NCBI RefSeq assembly: GCF_014648355.1
Contig: NZ_BMQY01000019.1
Span: 1-44,972, forward strand
Source of the DNA: Couchioplanes azureus
GTDB lineage: Bacteria > Actinomycetota > Actinomycetes > Mycobacteriales > Micromonosporaceae
Reading direction: 5' to 3'
Length of the DNA: 44,972 nucleotides
How positions within the stretch are numbered: position 1 is the first letter of the stretch; each line of letters begins with the position of its first letter. Made by a program: the position numbers and the translations under genes. Positions 22,782 through 30,739 of this stretch are shown in pieces. Under the pieces are notes generated by a model. That model saw only the letters and a list, made by a program, of their open reading frames with translations. It was not told the DNA's origin and made no database searches.

Positions 22782-23843
22782 ATGACGACACGACCGGAAC
22801 GCGGCCAGCGGACCTGGCGTTTTCTCAGTGCGGCGATGGTCGCGGCGGTCGCCGCCGTGCCCGCCGTCGCCGATCCGGCGTCCGCCGCGGTGCCGCGGGT
22901 CGCGCAGCGGTGGACCTCGCTGATGTACCGCAGCCTCACGCCGAGCCCGGAGTACGTGCAGCTGCGCAAGACCCTGGCCGCCCAGCGGGCCACCCTCAGG
23001 GCCCGCGGCGAGCTGGTCGGCCAGCGCACGGCCACGCATTCCGCCGCGCAGAACGCGCTGGCCCGGGCCATCTCCGCCGACGCGGGCGCCCGTACCCGCT
23101 ATGCGCTCGCCCGGGAGGCACTGACCAGCGCGAGGAACCGGCTGACGGTGGTGTCGCAGCAGCGGCCGCGCGACCCCGCCGCGGTGACCGCGGCGAAGAG
23201 CCGGGTGACCGCCACGGCCAGGTCGGCGGCCATCCGCCGGGGCCAGGCGAGCGCGGCCGCCGCGGCGCTGCGCAAGGCGCAGTCCACCGCCCGGACCGCC
23301 ACCGCCGGCCTGGACCGGGCGACCGCCGCGTGGCAGGCGGCGTCGGCGACGGTACGGACCAACCAGCAGAAGCTGATCAGCCTCGACCGGTCCGCGGAGT
23401 ACGCCCGGCAGGCCGCCGCGCTCAGCCGCGACGTGGTGACCGAGGTACGGGCCGGGTTCACGGTCGCCGACACCGCCTCGGTGAACGGCATCATCGTGCA
23501 CAAGAGCGTCACGTTCGCGTTCCGGCGGATGCTGGCCGACGCGAAGGCGGACGGGGTCGTCCTCTCCGGCGGCGGGTTCCGGACCAGGCAGCGGCAGATC
23601 GAGCTGCGGAAGATCAACGGCTGTCCCGACGTGTGGACGGCGCCGGCCTCGTCGTGCCGGGTGCCGACGGCGATTCCGGGCCGGTCGCTGCACGAGATCG
23701 GCCTCGCCGTCGACATCACCTCCGGGGGCAGGTCGCTCACCGCGGACAGCGCCGGCTTCCGCTGGCTGTCGGCGAATGCCCGCAAGTACGGCTATGTGAA
23801 CCTGCCGTCCGAACCGTGGCACTGGTCGATCACCGGGGGCTGA
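22782..23843 (+). CDS. Secreted D-Ala-D-Ala carboxypeptidase (VanY family) with coiled-coil region
   Basis: 353 residues. A signal peptide (WRFLSAAMVAAVAAVPAVADPASA) is followed by about 180 residues of Ala/Arg-rich helical, probably coiled-coil sequence. The C-terminal VanY domain has the zinc motif SLHEIGLAVDI (His and Asp) and the second His in PWHWS. It trims the terminal D-Ala of peptidoglycan stem peptides or acts as a wall endopeptidase. The ATG at 22782 follows CGAGGAG. There is no VanHAX set nearby, so housekeeping wall remodelling is more likely than glycopeptide resistance. Confidence 0.92.
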   Translation: MTTRPERGQRTWRFLSAAMVAAVAAVPAVADPASAAVPRVAQRWTSLMYRSLTPSPEYVQLRKTLAAQRATLRARGELVGQRTATHSAAQNALARAISADAGARTRYALAREALTSARNRLTVVSQQRPRDPAAVTAAKSRVTATARSAAIRRGQASAAAAALRKAQSTARTATAGLDRATAAWQAASATVRTNQQKLISLDRSAEYARQAAALSRDVVTEVRAGFTVADTASVNGIIVHKSVTFAFRRMLADAKADGVVLSGGGFRTRQRQIELRKINGCPDVWTAPASSCRVPTAIPGRSLHEIGLAVDITSGGRSLTADSAGFRWLSANARKYGYVNLPSEPWHWSITGG

Positions 23844-23910
23844 GCGCTCGCCGCTCCGGGTGGCCGCGCTCGGCGCGTTGCCTGCGGCGCGGCGGCTCCC
23901 GGAACGGCGG

Positions 23911-23943
23911 AACCGCCCGTCCCTGACGGCGGGACGGGCGGTT
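23911..23943. terminator. Bidirectional terminator
   Basis: A perfect 13-bp stem, AACCGCCCGTCCC with its complement at 23931-23943, and a 7-base loop. It ends the VanY and S1-CAP transcripts, which converge here; TT follows on the plus side. Confidence 0.85.
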
Positions 23944-23960
23944 CGGTCACGCGAGCCGGA

Positions 23961-25640
23961 TCAGCGGTCGAAGGTGGCCCCGAACTCCTGGGTCCACATC
24001 GGCACCTGGCGCCCGGAGTCGTTGCGGAAGGCCAGTCCCACGCCGATGTTGCGGTAACCGCACTTGAGGATGTTGGCCCGGTGGCCGGCGCTCTTCATCC
24101 ACGCCTGCATCACCGCGGCCGGGGTGGCCTGGCCGAACGCGATGTTCTCGCCGGTCAGCCGGAACTTGTAGCCGGCCGCGGTGACCCGCTGCGCCGGGCT
24201 CCTGCCCTGCCGGTTGGTGTGCGAGAAGAACCGGTTGGCGGCCATGTCCTGCGAGTGGGAGCGCGCCGCCGAGGCGAGCCGGCTGTCGACCGTCACCGGC
24301 GCGCATCCGGCCCGGGCCCGCTCCTGGTTGACCAGGCGCACGACCTCCGCCTCGGCCTTCTGCACGGCCGAACCGCCGGCGGTCGGCCGGGGGGAGGGCT
24401 TGGGGGAGGTGCCGCCCTGGGTCGGGGTGGGCCGGGGCGCCGGAACGGCGCCGCCGGTGGTGACCAGCTTCAGCCCCTCGGTCTGCAGGACCGGGTTGAT
24501 CGGCTGGTAGACCGACGTCGCCCGGCCCCCGGAGCAGTTGCCGGATCCGCCGGAGAGCACACCCTGCGCCTGGTTGCCGGCGAGCAGCGAGCCGCCCGAG
24601 TCGCCGGGCTGGGCGCAGGCGCTGGTGATCACGAAGCCTTTGACGGCCCGCCCGCTCACGGTCAGGCTGGCGTTGCGGGCGGTGATGACGCCGCAGCGGG
24701 TCCCGGTGGTGGAGCCGGTACGGCACACCGACGCGCCCACCGGAGCCTCCTTGGACCCGGCGATCGGCACCTCGCCACCGGTGGTGGCCACCACGGGCTT
24801 CGGCGTCCAGTTGCGGTTGACGTCGACGACGGCGTAGTCGTTGCCGCCGCCGTTGCCGAACTTCGACACCCGGAACGTCCCCTGGGCGTTGTTCGAGGCG
24901 ACCGTGGTGGCGCCCCGGGCGCCGCAGTGCCCGGCGGTGACGAAGCCGGTGGTCACCGGGAAGCCCACCGAGCAGCGCGAGGAACGGTTGATGATGAAGG
25001 CGTCCCCGCCGCGGACGTCGAACATGGCCGTGAAGTCGGCCGGGACGGTCTGCACCCGCACCGCGTCGCCGCCGAGGCCGGCCTTGCGCGCCCAGCTGCG
25101 CGCCTTCTGCTCCCCGCCGTCGCGGGCCAGCAGCGTGACGCTGTTGGTGCTGGGGTCGACGTACCAGCCGGACACCTGCGCCGGTGCCTTGCCGGCGCGG
25201 CGGTCCAGCCGGCTCTGCGCCGCCTCGAGCTCGCCGCGGTTCTGCTCGACCACCTTCGCGTCCGCTCCCGCGGCGCGCACCTCGTCGGCCAGCTGGGAGT
25301 CGGTGACGGCGACCGTCAGCCGCCCGGTCGTGGAGCTGATCCAGGCGCCACCGAAGGCGCCGCCGGTGACCGTACGCAGCCGGGACTCGAGCTCCGGAGT
25401 GACCGCCTCCGCCCCGAGCCGCTGCGCCGCGTCGCCCCGGCTCAGCTCGAGGTCGCGCGCCATGGCGGCCAGCAACGCGTCCGCGGGGCCCGGAACGCTC
25501 TGCGCCGCTCCCGGCGCCTGCGCGGCACCCGACCGTTGCGGCCGCGCCTCGGTTCCCGCCAGGGCCGGCACGGTCAGCACGACCGCCAGCCCCGCCGCGG
25601 ACACCATTGCCACCGTCGCGACGATCCGTCTCGCCTGCAT
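23961..25640 (-). CDS. Secreted S1 (streptogrisin-like) serine protease fused to a CAP domain
   Basis: 559 residues. Signal peptide (MQARRIVATVAMVSAAGLAVVLTVPALAG), then a pro-region (about 45-190) like the alpha-lytic protease foldase. The chymotrypsin-fold protease has triad H238 (TAGHCG), D268 (NDYAVVD) and S348 (PGDSGGS), with paired Cys. A Pro/Thr-rich linker (TPTQGGTSPKPSPRPTAGG) leads to a CAP/SCP domain (about 425-559: LVNQERARAGCAPV, HSQDMAANRFFSHTN, GENIAFG, HRANIL). Each domain is common in actinomycetes, but the two in one chain are unusual. The role is extracellular; the CAP domain may target lipid, wall or a partner. The start follows GGAAGG. Confidence 0.93.
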   Translation of the reverse strand: MQARRIVATVAMVSAAGLAVVLTVPALAGTEARPQRSGAAQAPGAAQSVPGPADALLAAMARDLELSRGDAAQRLGAEAVTPELESRLRTVTGGAFGGAWISSTTGRLTVAVTDSQLADEVRAAGADAKVVEQNRGELEAAQSRLDRRAGKAPAQVSGWYVDPSTNSVTLLARDGGEQKARSWARKAGLGGDAVRVQTVPADFTAMFDVRGGDAFIINRSSRCSVGFPVTTGFVTAGHCGARGATTVASNNAQGTFRVSKFGNGGGNDYAVVDVNRNWTPKPVVATTGGEVPIAGSKEAPVGASVCRTGSTTGTRCGVITARNASLTVSGRAVKGFVITSACAQPGDSGGSLLAGNQAQGVLSGGSGNCSGGRATSVYQPINPVLQTEGLKLVTTGGAVPAPRPTPTQGGTSPKPSPRPTAGGSAVQKAEAEVVRLVNQERARAGCAPVTVDSRLASAARSHSQDMAANRFFSHTNRQGRSPAQRVTAAGYKFRLTGENIAFGQATPAAVMQAWMKSAGHRANILKCGYRNIGVGLAFRNDSGRQVPMWTQEFGATFDR

Positions 25641-25957
25641 CTCCACCCTTCCGTCACAGCACACCACCGACGGATGCCGGTAGGTCGTCACCAGGCGTGA
25701 CGGTCCGGTATGGATCACCGGGCGTCCCGCGGCGTGACCCCGGTACTCTTACGTCGCCCGCCGGGCGGCGGATGCGGGCACAGGAAAACCTAAGAAACGG
25801 CTTAGGCAACGTTCAGAACACGTCGTCAGGAAGCACCTTACTGAGACGTCGGTCACTGGAAGGGCCGGGGTCGCGCGGCCCGGTTCTTCCCGGTGACGGA
25901 TCGTCACCGGCCGTTGCGCAGTTGCCGATCTGGTCGCCCCGGGTAGTCGACGGTCGA
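25641..25957. other. Intergenic stretch between the S1-CAP and small membrane protein genes
   Basis: 317 bp without a convincing gene. It should contain the S1-CAP promoter and the terminator of the upstream minus-strand gene (hairpin at 25890-25910). I see nothing else I can support. Confidence 0.5.
25890..25910 (-). terminator. Hairpin downstream of the small membrane protein gene
   Basis: CCGGTGACG-GAT-CGTCACCGG, a perfect 9-bp stem, 48 bases past the stop of the minus-strand gene ending at 25958. Confidence 0.6.
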
Positions 25958-26200
25958 TCAGAAACCCGCCCCTGAGCAGGCCGGCGCCGTCGCCAGGAGT
26001 AAGACGATGATGCCGACGGTGACGAGCGCGGTGACGCCGGCGCCGAGCGCGGAGCGCAGCGGCGGCCCGGCCCGGTGGGCGCCGAGGACCGGGCCGGTCG
26101 GCACCGCGTGAGGGGCCGATCGGGGCGCGGCGGCCGGCTCGTCCGGGCGCGGACCCGCGTCCCGTTTCAGATTGACCAGCGCCCAGTCTCGCCGACCCAC
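25958..26200 (-). CDS. Small single-pass membrane protein, unknown function
   Basis: 80 residues. A basic N-terminus (RRDWALVNLKR) is followed by a Pro/Ala-rich stretch and one C-terminal hydrophobic helix (ALGAGVTALVTVGIIVLLLATAP). The GTG start at 26200 has a GGAGGGGG site at good spacing. I recognise no family; it could be a tail-anchored protein. The ComB-like gene lies upstream on the same strand. Confidence 0.6.
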   Translation of the reverse strand: MGRRDWALVNLKRDAGPRPDEPAAAPRSAPHAVPTGPVLGAHRAGPPLRSALGAGVTALVTVGIIVLLLATAPACSGAGF

Positions 26201-26268
26201 GATGTTCCCCCTCCACTCGCGCGGCCTCGCCCAGTCAAGGAGAAGAACGTAAATATCCCGTACGAAGA

Positions 26269-26976
26269 TCAATCGGGTTGCGTGAGCCGCGCCGCGACGG
26301 GTCGCAGCGCCGCCGTACCGTCGGTGTCCTCGACCTCCATGGCGAAGTCGAACCGGTCCGCCTCCAGGCACAGCGCGACGTCGTCGGCGTGGATGCCGCG
26401 GTAGCCCCGCCGTACGCCGGCGGCCAGGGACTTCGCGGCGGGCGACGTCCGCGCACGGTGGACGAACGGAGCCGCGGGTGTCGCGGGGTCCTCGACCAGC
26501 GCGGCGATGTACTTCGCGCAGGCGCGGTCCTCTTCGGCCGTGCCGTCGTCGCCCGTGACGAGGTAGGTGACGCTTGCGGGCCGGTCGTCGCGCAGCGTGC
26601 GGGCCGTCGCGGCGGCGACCGTGAAGCCGGCGCACAGGATCCGGCGGGCGTGCCGGGCGGCGAGCGCGCCGCGCGTGCCGGAGGTGGTCGTCTGCACCAC
26701 CGTGCGGCCCGTAAGGTCCAGTGTGGACACCAGGCCGGGCGAGTTGACCGTGTCGAACTCCGCGGCGGGCGGGCCGTCCTTCACGGTGACCGCCGCCGGG
26801 TGGTCCGCCTTGAGGGTCAGGGCGTGCGCGACGTCCGAGGCGAGCAGGATGCGCTCGGCTCCCCGGGCGAAGGCCCACGCCGCCACCGTGAAGGCGCGCA
26901 TGACGTCGATGACGACCACGGTTTCCGGGTCGGCGCCGAGGGTAGGGATTCCGGTGAACCGCACGTCCGTGAACAT
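26269..26976 (-). CDS. 2-phosphosulfolactate phosphatase-like protein (ComB family)
   Basis: 235 residues. ComB removes phosphate from 2-phosphosulfolactate in coenzyme M synthesis. Family segments are visible: VVVIDVMRAFTVAAWAFARGA, FDTVNSPG, TTTSGTRGALAA and CAGFTVAAATARTL. Actinomycetes do not make coenzyme M by the archaeal route as far as is known, so the substrate here is probably another 2-phospho-acid. It is divergent from the dikinase operon; a functional link with that phosphotransfer enzyme is speculation. Confidence 0.85.
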   Translation of the reverse strand: MFTDVRFTGIPTLGADPETVVVIDVMRAFTVAAWAFARGAERILLASDVAHALTLKADHPAAVTVKDGPPAAEFDTVNSPGLVSTLDLTGRTVVQTTTSGTRGALAARHARRILCAGFTVAAATARTLRDDRPASVTYLVTGDDGTAEEDRACAKYIAALVEDPATPAAPFVHRARTSPAAKSLAAGVRRGYRGIHADDVALCLEADRFDFAMEVEDTDGTAALRPVAARLTQPD

Positions 26977-27448
26977 CCGCGCAGCGTAGCGGCCGCACGC
27001 CGCTGACCCTTAACAAAGATAGATGCGTCGATCGGCCGGGGGAGCTTGCGGAGAGCGACTATGTCGATCTCTAGAGTCATCGCATCGGCGACATGACCTG
27101 TCCGCCGTCATCGCTTCGAGGAGAGACGTTGCACTTCACCAAGCGCATCGCACTGTCCGGGCCCGCCGCGATCACCGCCGTGACCGGTGCCGATCCTTCG
27201 ACTCTCGGACGTCCGACCGTCCACCGCCGCGCCCGGGAACCGCGCCCCGGAGCCCCGACCGCGTCGTGACGCGACGCGGGACGACGCGTCCGCGGATGCC
27301 GCACCGCCGCACCCGCCCCCACCGCGAGGCGTGCCCGTAGGCACCCCGCGTCTCCGCCTGCCCGACGGGCGCCTGTGAACCGGCCCACCCCTGTGCGACT
27401 CGGCGACCCGAGCCCGCACGTTCCGTGATGCGCGAAGGAATGATGACA
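26977..27448. other. Long leader region upstream of the dikinase operon
   Basis: About 470 bp between the divergent ComB-like and dikinase genes. It holds one small ORF with a good ribosome site (27129-27269). No riboswitch or clear promoter consensus was recognised. The length suggests regulatory content or a decayed gene. Confidence 0.5.
27129..27269 (+). CDS. Possible small secreted peptide or gene remnant
   Basis: A TTG start with GAGGAGAG about 6 bases upstream opens a 46-residue frame beginning HFTKRIALSGPAAITAVTGA, which looks like the start of a signal peptide (KR, then a weakly hydrophobic Ala/Ile stretch). The rest is Arg/Pro-rich with no mature domain. It may be a leader peptide, the decayed 5' end of an exported protein gene, or chance. 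Confidence 0.3.
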   Translation: MHFTKRIALSGPAAITAVTGADPSTLGRPTVHRRAREPRPGAPTAS

Positions 27449-29446
27449 GTGGACACTCTGATCTCCCAGGACTACCAGGCACCGCCCGCCCTCGTCGGAG
27501 AGCGGCTGACCCTCGAGGCGTTCGAGCAGCTCGCCGGGACGCTGTCGGGACACCGTTTCGTCAAGGTGGTGGTGGACCGCCCGGCGGGAGTCATCCATTT
27601 CATCGACAACAGCCGGTACGCCTTCCACGGCTACTACATCGCCGAGCACATCCTGCACATCCCGCGCGAGGAGCTGGAGGCGAACGTCGACCAGTACAAC
27701 CACGCCTTCTACGCCGACCCGGACCGGCGGCTCTACCTGGGCCTGCTGTCGCTGCACACGCGGGAGGACGACACCGGCACCCGGCGGTTCCTCTGCCTGG
27801 AGACCGTCGAGGTCGACACGATGTCGACCGAGATGCTGCGGTACTTCTACGCGTTCGTGGCCGAGCACCTCGACCCCGGCCTGCCGCTGCTGTTCAAGCC
27901 CGCGACCCACCGTCAGGAGCTGCAGCTCAGCGACGTGCCGGCCACCGAGATGCCGCGCATCGCCGCGCACGAGATCTTCTCCGCGGCGCCGTTCGTGGCG
28001 CTGCAGACCGGCGTCGCCCAGGGCCGGCTGCGGGCGTTCCGCGACGAGGACGCGTACCGGCGGGCCGACCCGCCGCTGCAGTGGTACGACATCATCGCGA
28101 TGGACCGGGTGCCCGACGACATCCCCCGCCTGGCCGGCATCATCAACGCGCAGCACACGACGCCGCTGTCGCACACCAACGTGCTGGCCGCCGGGTGGGC
28201 GATCCCCAACGCGATCCAGCTCGACGCGTTCAGCCGCATCGACGCCGCGGGGCTCGACGGCGCCTGGGTGCGCTACGAGGTCGCCGCCAGCGCCGACGCC
28301 ATCGCGCTGACGCCGATCGAGCGCCCGGACCACCTGGACCGGCGCCCGGCCTGGGTGACGCAGCAGGTCACCGTCGAGGAGCCCGAGGTCCACCTGAGCC
28401 CGATCGCCGGTCTCGACGAGATCCGCGCGGGCGACCGCTACCGGTACGGCACCAAGGCGGCCAACCTCGGCGAGCTGCACCACGTGCTCTCCCGCGGCTC
28501 CGAGCGCCTGCTCGGCTTCTACCGCACACCCCGGCCGCCGCGCCGCGACCTGCTCGGCTACCTGGAGCGGCTCCTGGACGTTTCCGGGCCGGCGAGCCTG
28601 TCGCAGGCGGCGAACCGGTTGCTGCGCGAGCTGGTGTGGGTACCACGCGGCATCGCCCTGCCGTTCTCCCTGCAGCGCGAGTTCCTCGAGTCGTCGCCGG
28701 CGATCCAGCAGACCATCGGCAAGCTCAAGATGGCACTCGAGCTGGACGCGCGCGAGGTGGAGTCGCTCTGTCTGGAGCTGCAGCGCCTGGTCCGCCGGAC
28801 CCGGGTGCCCGAGTCGATCCGCTCCCGGGTGGACGACGCGCTGGTCACCCACCTGGGCGGCGTGGCGAGCTTCGTGGTGCGCAGCTCGTCGAACGCCGAG
28901 GACCTGGCCGGGTTCTCGGCCGCGGGCATCTACGAGTCGGTCAACCACGTCACCACCGCCGACCACGTCATGGACAGCCTCAAGACGGTGTGGGCGTCGC
29001 TGCTGTCGCCGCGCAGCGTACGGCTGCGCCAGCAGGCCGGCATCTCGCTGGACGACTCGTACATGGGCGTGGTGATCCAGGAGGAGGTCGCCTCGACCAT
29101 GGGCGGCGTCATGGTGACGACGAACCCGCTGTCGCCCGCCGACTTCCGCAACGTCTACCTCAACGTGTCCACGCGCTCGGTGACCGAGGTGGTGGCCGGC
29201 TCGCACGCGCCGATGCAGTACCTGTTCAACACGGTCGAGGGCGGCGGACGCACGGTGTCGCTGGGCGACGCCGAGCGGGACCTGCCCGAGGCCGCCCGGG
29301 CGCGGCTGCAACGGCTCGCGGTGGTCGGGCGCCTGCTGCAGGCGCACTTCTCGCCCGACTACACGTTCTCCGCGCCGGTCGACATCGAGTGGGTCGCCGA
29401 CGACGACCGCATCGCGATCGTCCAGCTGCGCCCGTACTCGATCTGA
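27449..29446 (+). CDS. PEP synthase/PPDK-like dikinase with N-terminal phospho-histidine domain
   Basis: 665 residues. Three parts: an N-terminal region (1-215) I do not recognise; a PEP-utiliser swivel domain with the phospho-acceptor H242 in TTPLSHTNVLAAGWAIPNA; and a C-terminal PPDK ATP-binding domain (about 330-665) with KAANLGEL (K336), RSSSNAEDLAGFSAAGIYES (R478), GGVMVTTNPLS and the closing EWV...VQLRP. In PEP synthase, PPDK and rifampicin phosphotransferase the ATP domain comes first; His-before-ATP is the order of plant glucan, water dikinases. It should transfer the beta-phosphate of ATP through His to an unknown acceptor. There is no PEP/pyruvate TIM barrel. GTG 27449 is 9 bases after GAAGGA; ATG 27440/27443 are alternatives. 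Confidence 0.85.
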   Translation: MDTLISQDYQAPPALVGERLTLEAFEQLAGTLSGHRFVKVVVDRPAGVIHFIDNSRYAFHGYYIAEHILHIPREELEANVDQYNHAFYADPDRRLYLGLLSLHTREDDTGTRRFLCLETVEVDTMSTEMLRYFYAFVAEHLDPGLPLLFKPATHRQELQLSDVPATEMPRIAAHEIFSAAPFVALQTGVAQGRLRAFRDEDAYRRADPPLQWYDIIAMDRVPDDIPRLAGIINAQHTTPLSHTNVLAAGWAIPNAIQLDAFSRIDAAGLDGAWVRYEVAASADAIALTPIERPDHLDRRPAWVTQQVTVEEPEVHLSPIAGLDEIRAGDRYRYGTKAANLGELHHVLSRGSERLLGFYRTPRPPRRDLLGYLERLLDVSGPASLSQAANRLLRELVWVPRGIALPFSLQREFLESSPAIQQTIGKLKMALELDAREVESLCLELQRLVRRTRVPESIRSRVDDALVTHLGGVASFVVRSSSNAEDLAGFSAAGIYESVNHVTTADHVMDSLKTVWASLLSPRSVRLRQQAGISLDDSYMGVVIQEEVASTMGGVMVTTNPLSPADFRNVYLNVSTRSVTEVVAGSHAPMQYLFNTVEGGGRTVSLGDAERDLPEAARARLQRLAVVGRLLQAHFSPDYTFSAPVDIEWVADDDRIAIVQLRPYSI

Positions 29447-29459
29447 GCCTGGAGTCACC

Positions 29460-30725
29460 ATGTCCGCCGCCACCACCGTCACGCCGCCGCCGGTCACTCC
29501 CCGCCGGGCGCCTGAGTCCGTCCGCCGGGTGGTCTGGATCCACTACGGCTTCCAGTTCTTCTTCGGCCTGCTGGTCTGGGTGCCGGTGTTCTACACCTAC
29601 CAGCGCGTCGTCGGCCTGGACGACCGGGAGATCTTCGGCATCCAGAGCATCTACTACGTCGCGTTCTGCCTGTTCGAGATCCCCACCGGGCTGCTCGCCG
29701 ACCGCCTGGGCCTGCGGCGCAGCATGATCGGCGGCGCGGCGGTGCTGCTGCTGGCCAACCTGGTGCCGGTGGCCGCGCCCGGCTACGCCGGCTTCCTCGT
29801 GCACTGGCTGCTCATCGCGCTGGCGCGGTCGCTGGTGTCCGGCGCGGCGAGCGCCTACCTCTACGAGTATCTGCAGCGCCACGACGCGTCCTGGTTCTAC
29901 CAGCGCGCCGAGGGCAACGCGCGGGCGTACAGCCTGGTCGGCAAGATCGTGTGCTGGCCGGCCGCCGGCGCGCTGATGGCGTGGCTGCCGGCCAGCGTCT
30001 ACTGGCTGACGGCCCTCAACGCGGCCGTGGCGCTCGTCCTGGCGCTGCGCCTGCCGGCGTTGCTCGGCGCCGACCCGGAGCACCCCGAGGCCCGGGCGTC
30101 GACCTGGCGGACCGTCGGTGGCGCGGCCCGGTTCCTGCGCCGGTCGCCGCTGCTGATGCTCGTCATGGTGCAGGGCATCGCGGTCTTCACCCTGTCGCGC
30201 ATCCTGCAGGTGAACCTCGTCCAGCCGATCCTCACCGTCAAGGACACGCCGGTCGTCTGGCACGGCACGGTCCTCGCCGCCATGACCGTCTTCGAGGTGG
30301 CCGGGGCGGCCGCCAGCCATCGGGTACGCCGGTTCACCGGCGACCTGGCCGCCGTGTCGGTCCTGACCGTCGTCATGGCGGCCAGCCTCGCACTGGTGGT
30401 ACCCGCGCCGGGCGTCCTCACCGTCGTCTGCCTGTGCGCCTTCTCGCTGGTGGCCGGCCTGGTCTACCCGGTTCAGCGCAAGCTGCTCAACGAGGCGATC
30501 ACCGACTCCCGCTACCGCGCCACGCTGCTGTCCATCGAGTCCCTGATCGACCGCGCCGTCTGCGCCGTGGTGGCGCTGCTGCTCGGCAGCTACCTGGCGA
30601 CCGGGCGCCTGCAGACGTTCCTGCTGCTGTCGGCGGGCGCCGCGGTCCTGCTCATCGTGCTCGTCGCGCCCCTGTCCGCGCTCGTCTCCCGGCGGCGGCG
30701 CGTCACCGCCGGGTCGCCGTCCTAG
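29460..30725 (+). CDS. MFS transporter
   Basis: 421 residues, about 12 hydrophobic segments. FEIPTGLLADRLGLRRS is the loop 2-3 signature of the major facilitator family, with a related motif in the second half less clear. It begins 13 bp after the dikinase stop and ends 14 bp before the ATP-grasp start, so the three genes form one operon. The likely role is export of the operon's product or uptake of its substrate. No substrate can be named. Confidence 0.92.
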   Translation: MSAATTVTPPPVTPRRAPESVRRVVWIHYGFQFFFGLLVWVPVFYTYQRVVGLDDREIFGIQSIYYVAFCLFEIPTGLLADRLGLRRSMIGGAAVLLLANLVPVAAPGYAGFLVHWLLIALARSLVSGAASAYLYEYLQRHDASWFYQRAEGNARAYSLVGKIVCWPAAGALMAWLPASVYWLTALNAAVALVLALRLPALLGADPEHPEARASTWRTVGGAARFLRRSPLLMLVMVQGIAVFTLSRILQVNLVQPILTVKDTPVVWHGTVLAAMTVFEVAGAAASHRVRRFTGDLAAVSVLTVVMAASLALVVPAPGVLTVVCLCAFSLVAGLVYPVQRKLLNEAITDSRYRATLLSIESLIDRAVCAVVALLLGSYLATGRLQTFLLLSAGAAVLLIVLVAPLSALVSRRRRVTAGSPS

Positions 30726-30739
30726 AAGGAAGGTCCACC

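Noticed and set aside
22782..23843. VanY as part of a glycopeptide resistance set
   Set aside because: No vanH, vanA or vanX genes and no two-component pair are nearby; single VanY-type wall peptidases are common.
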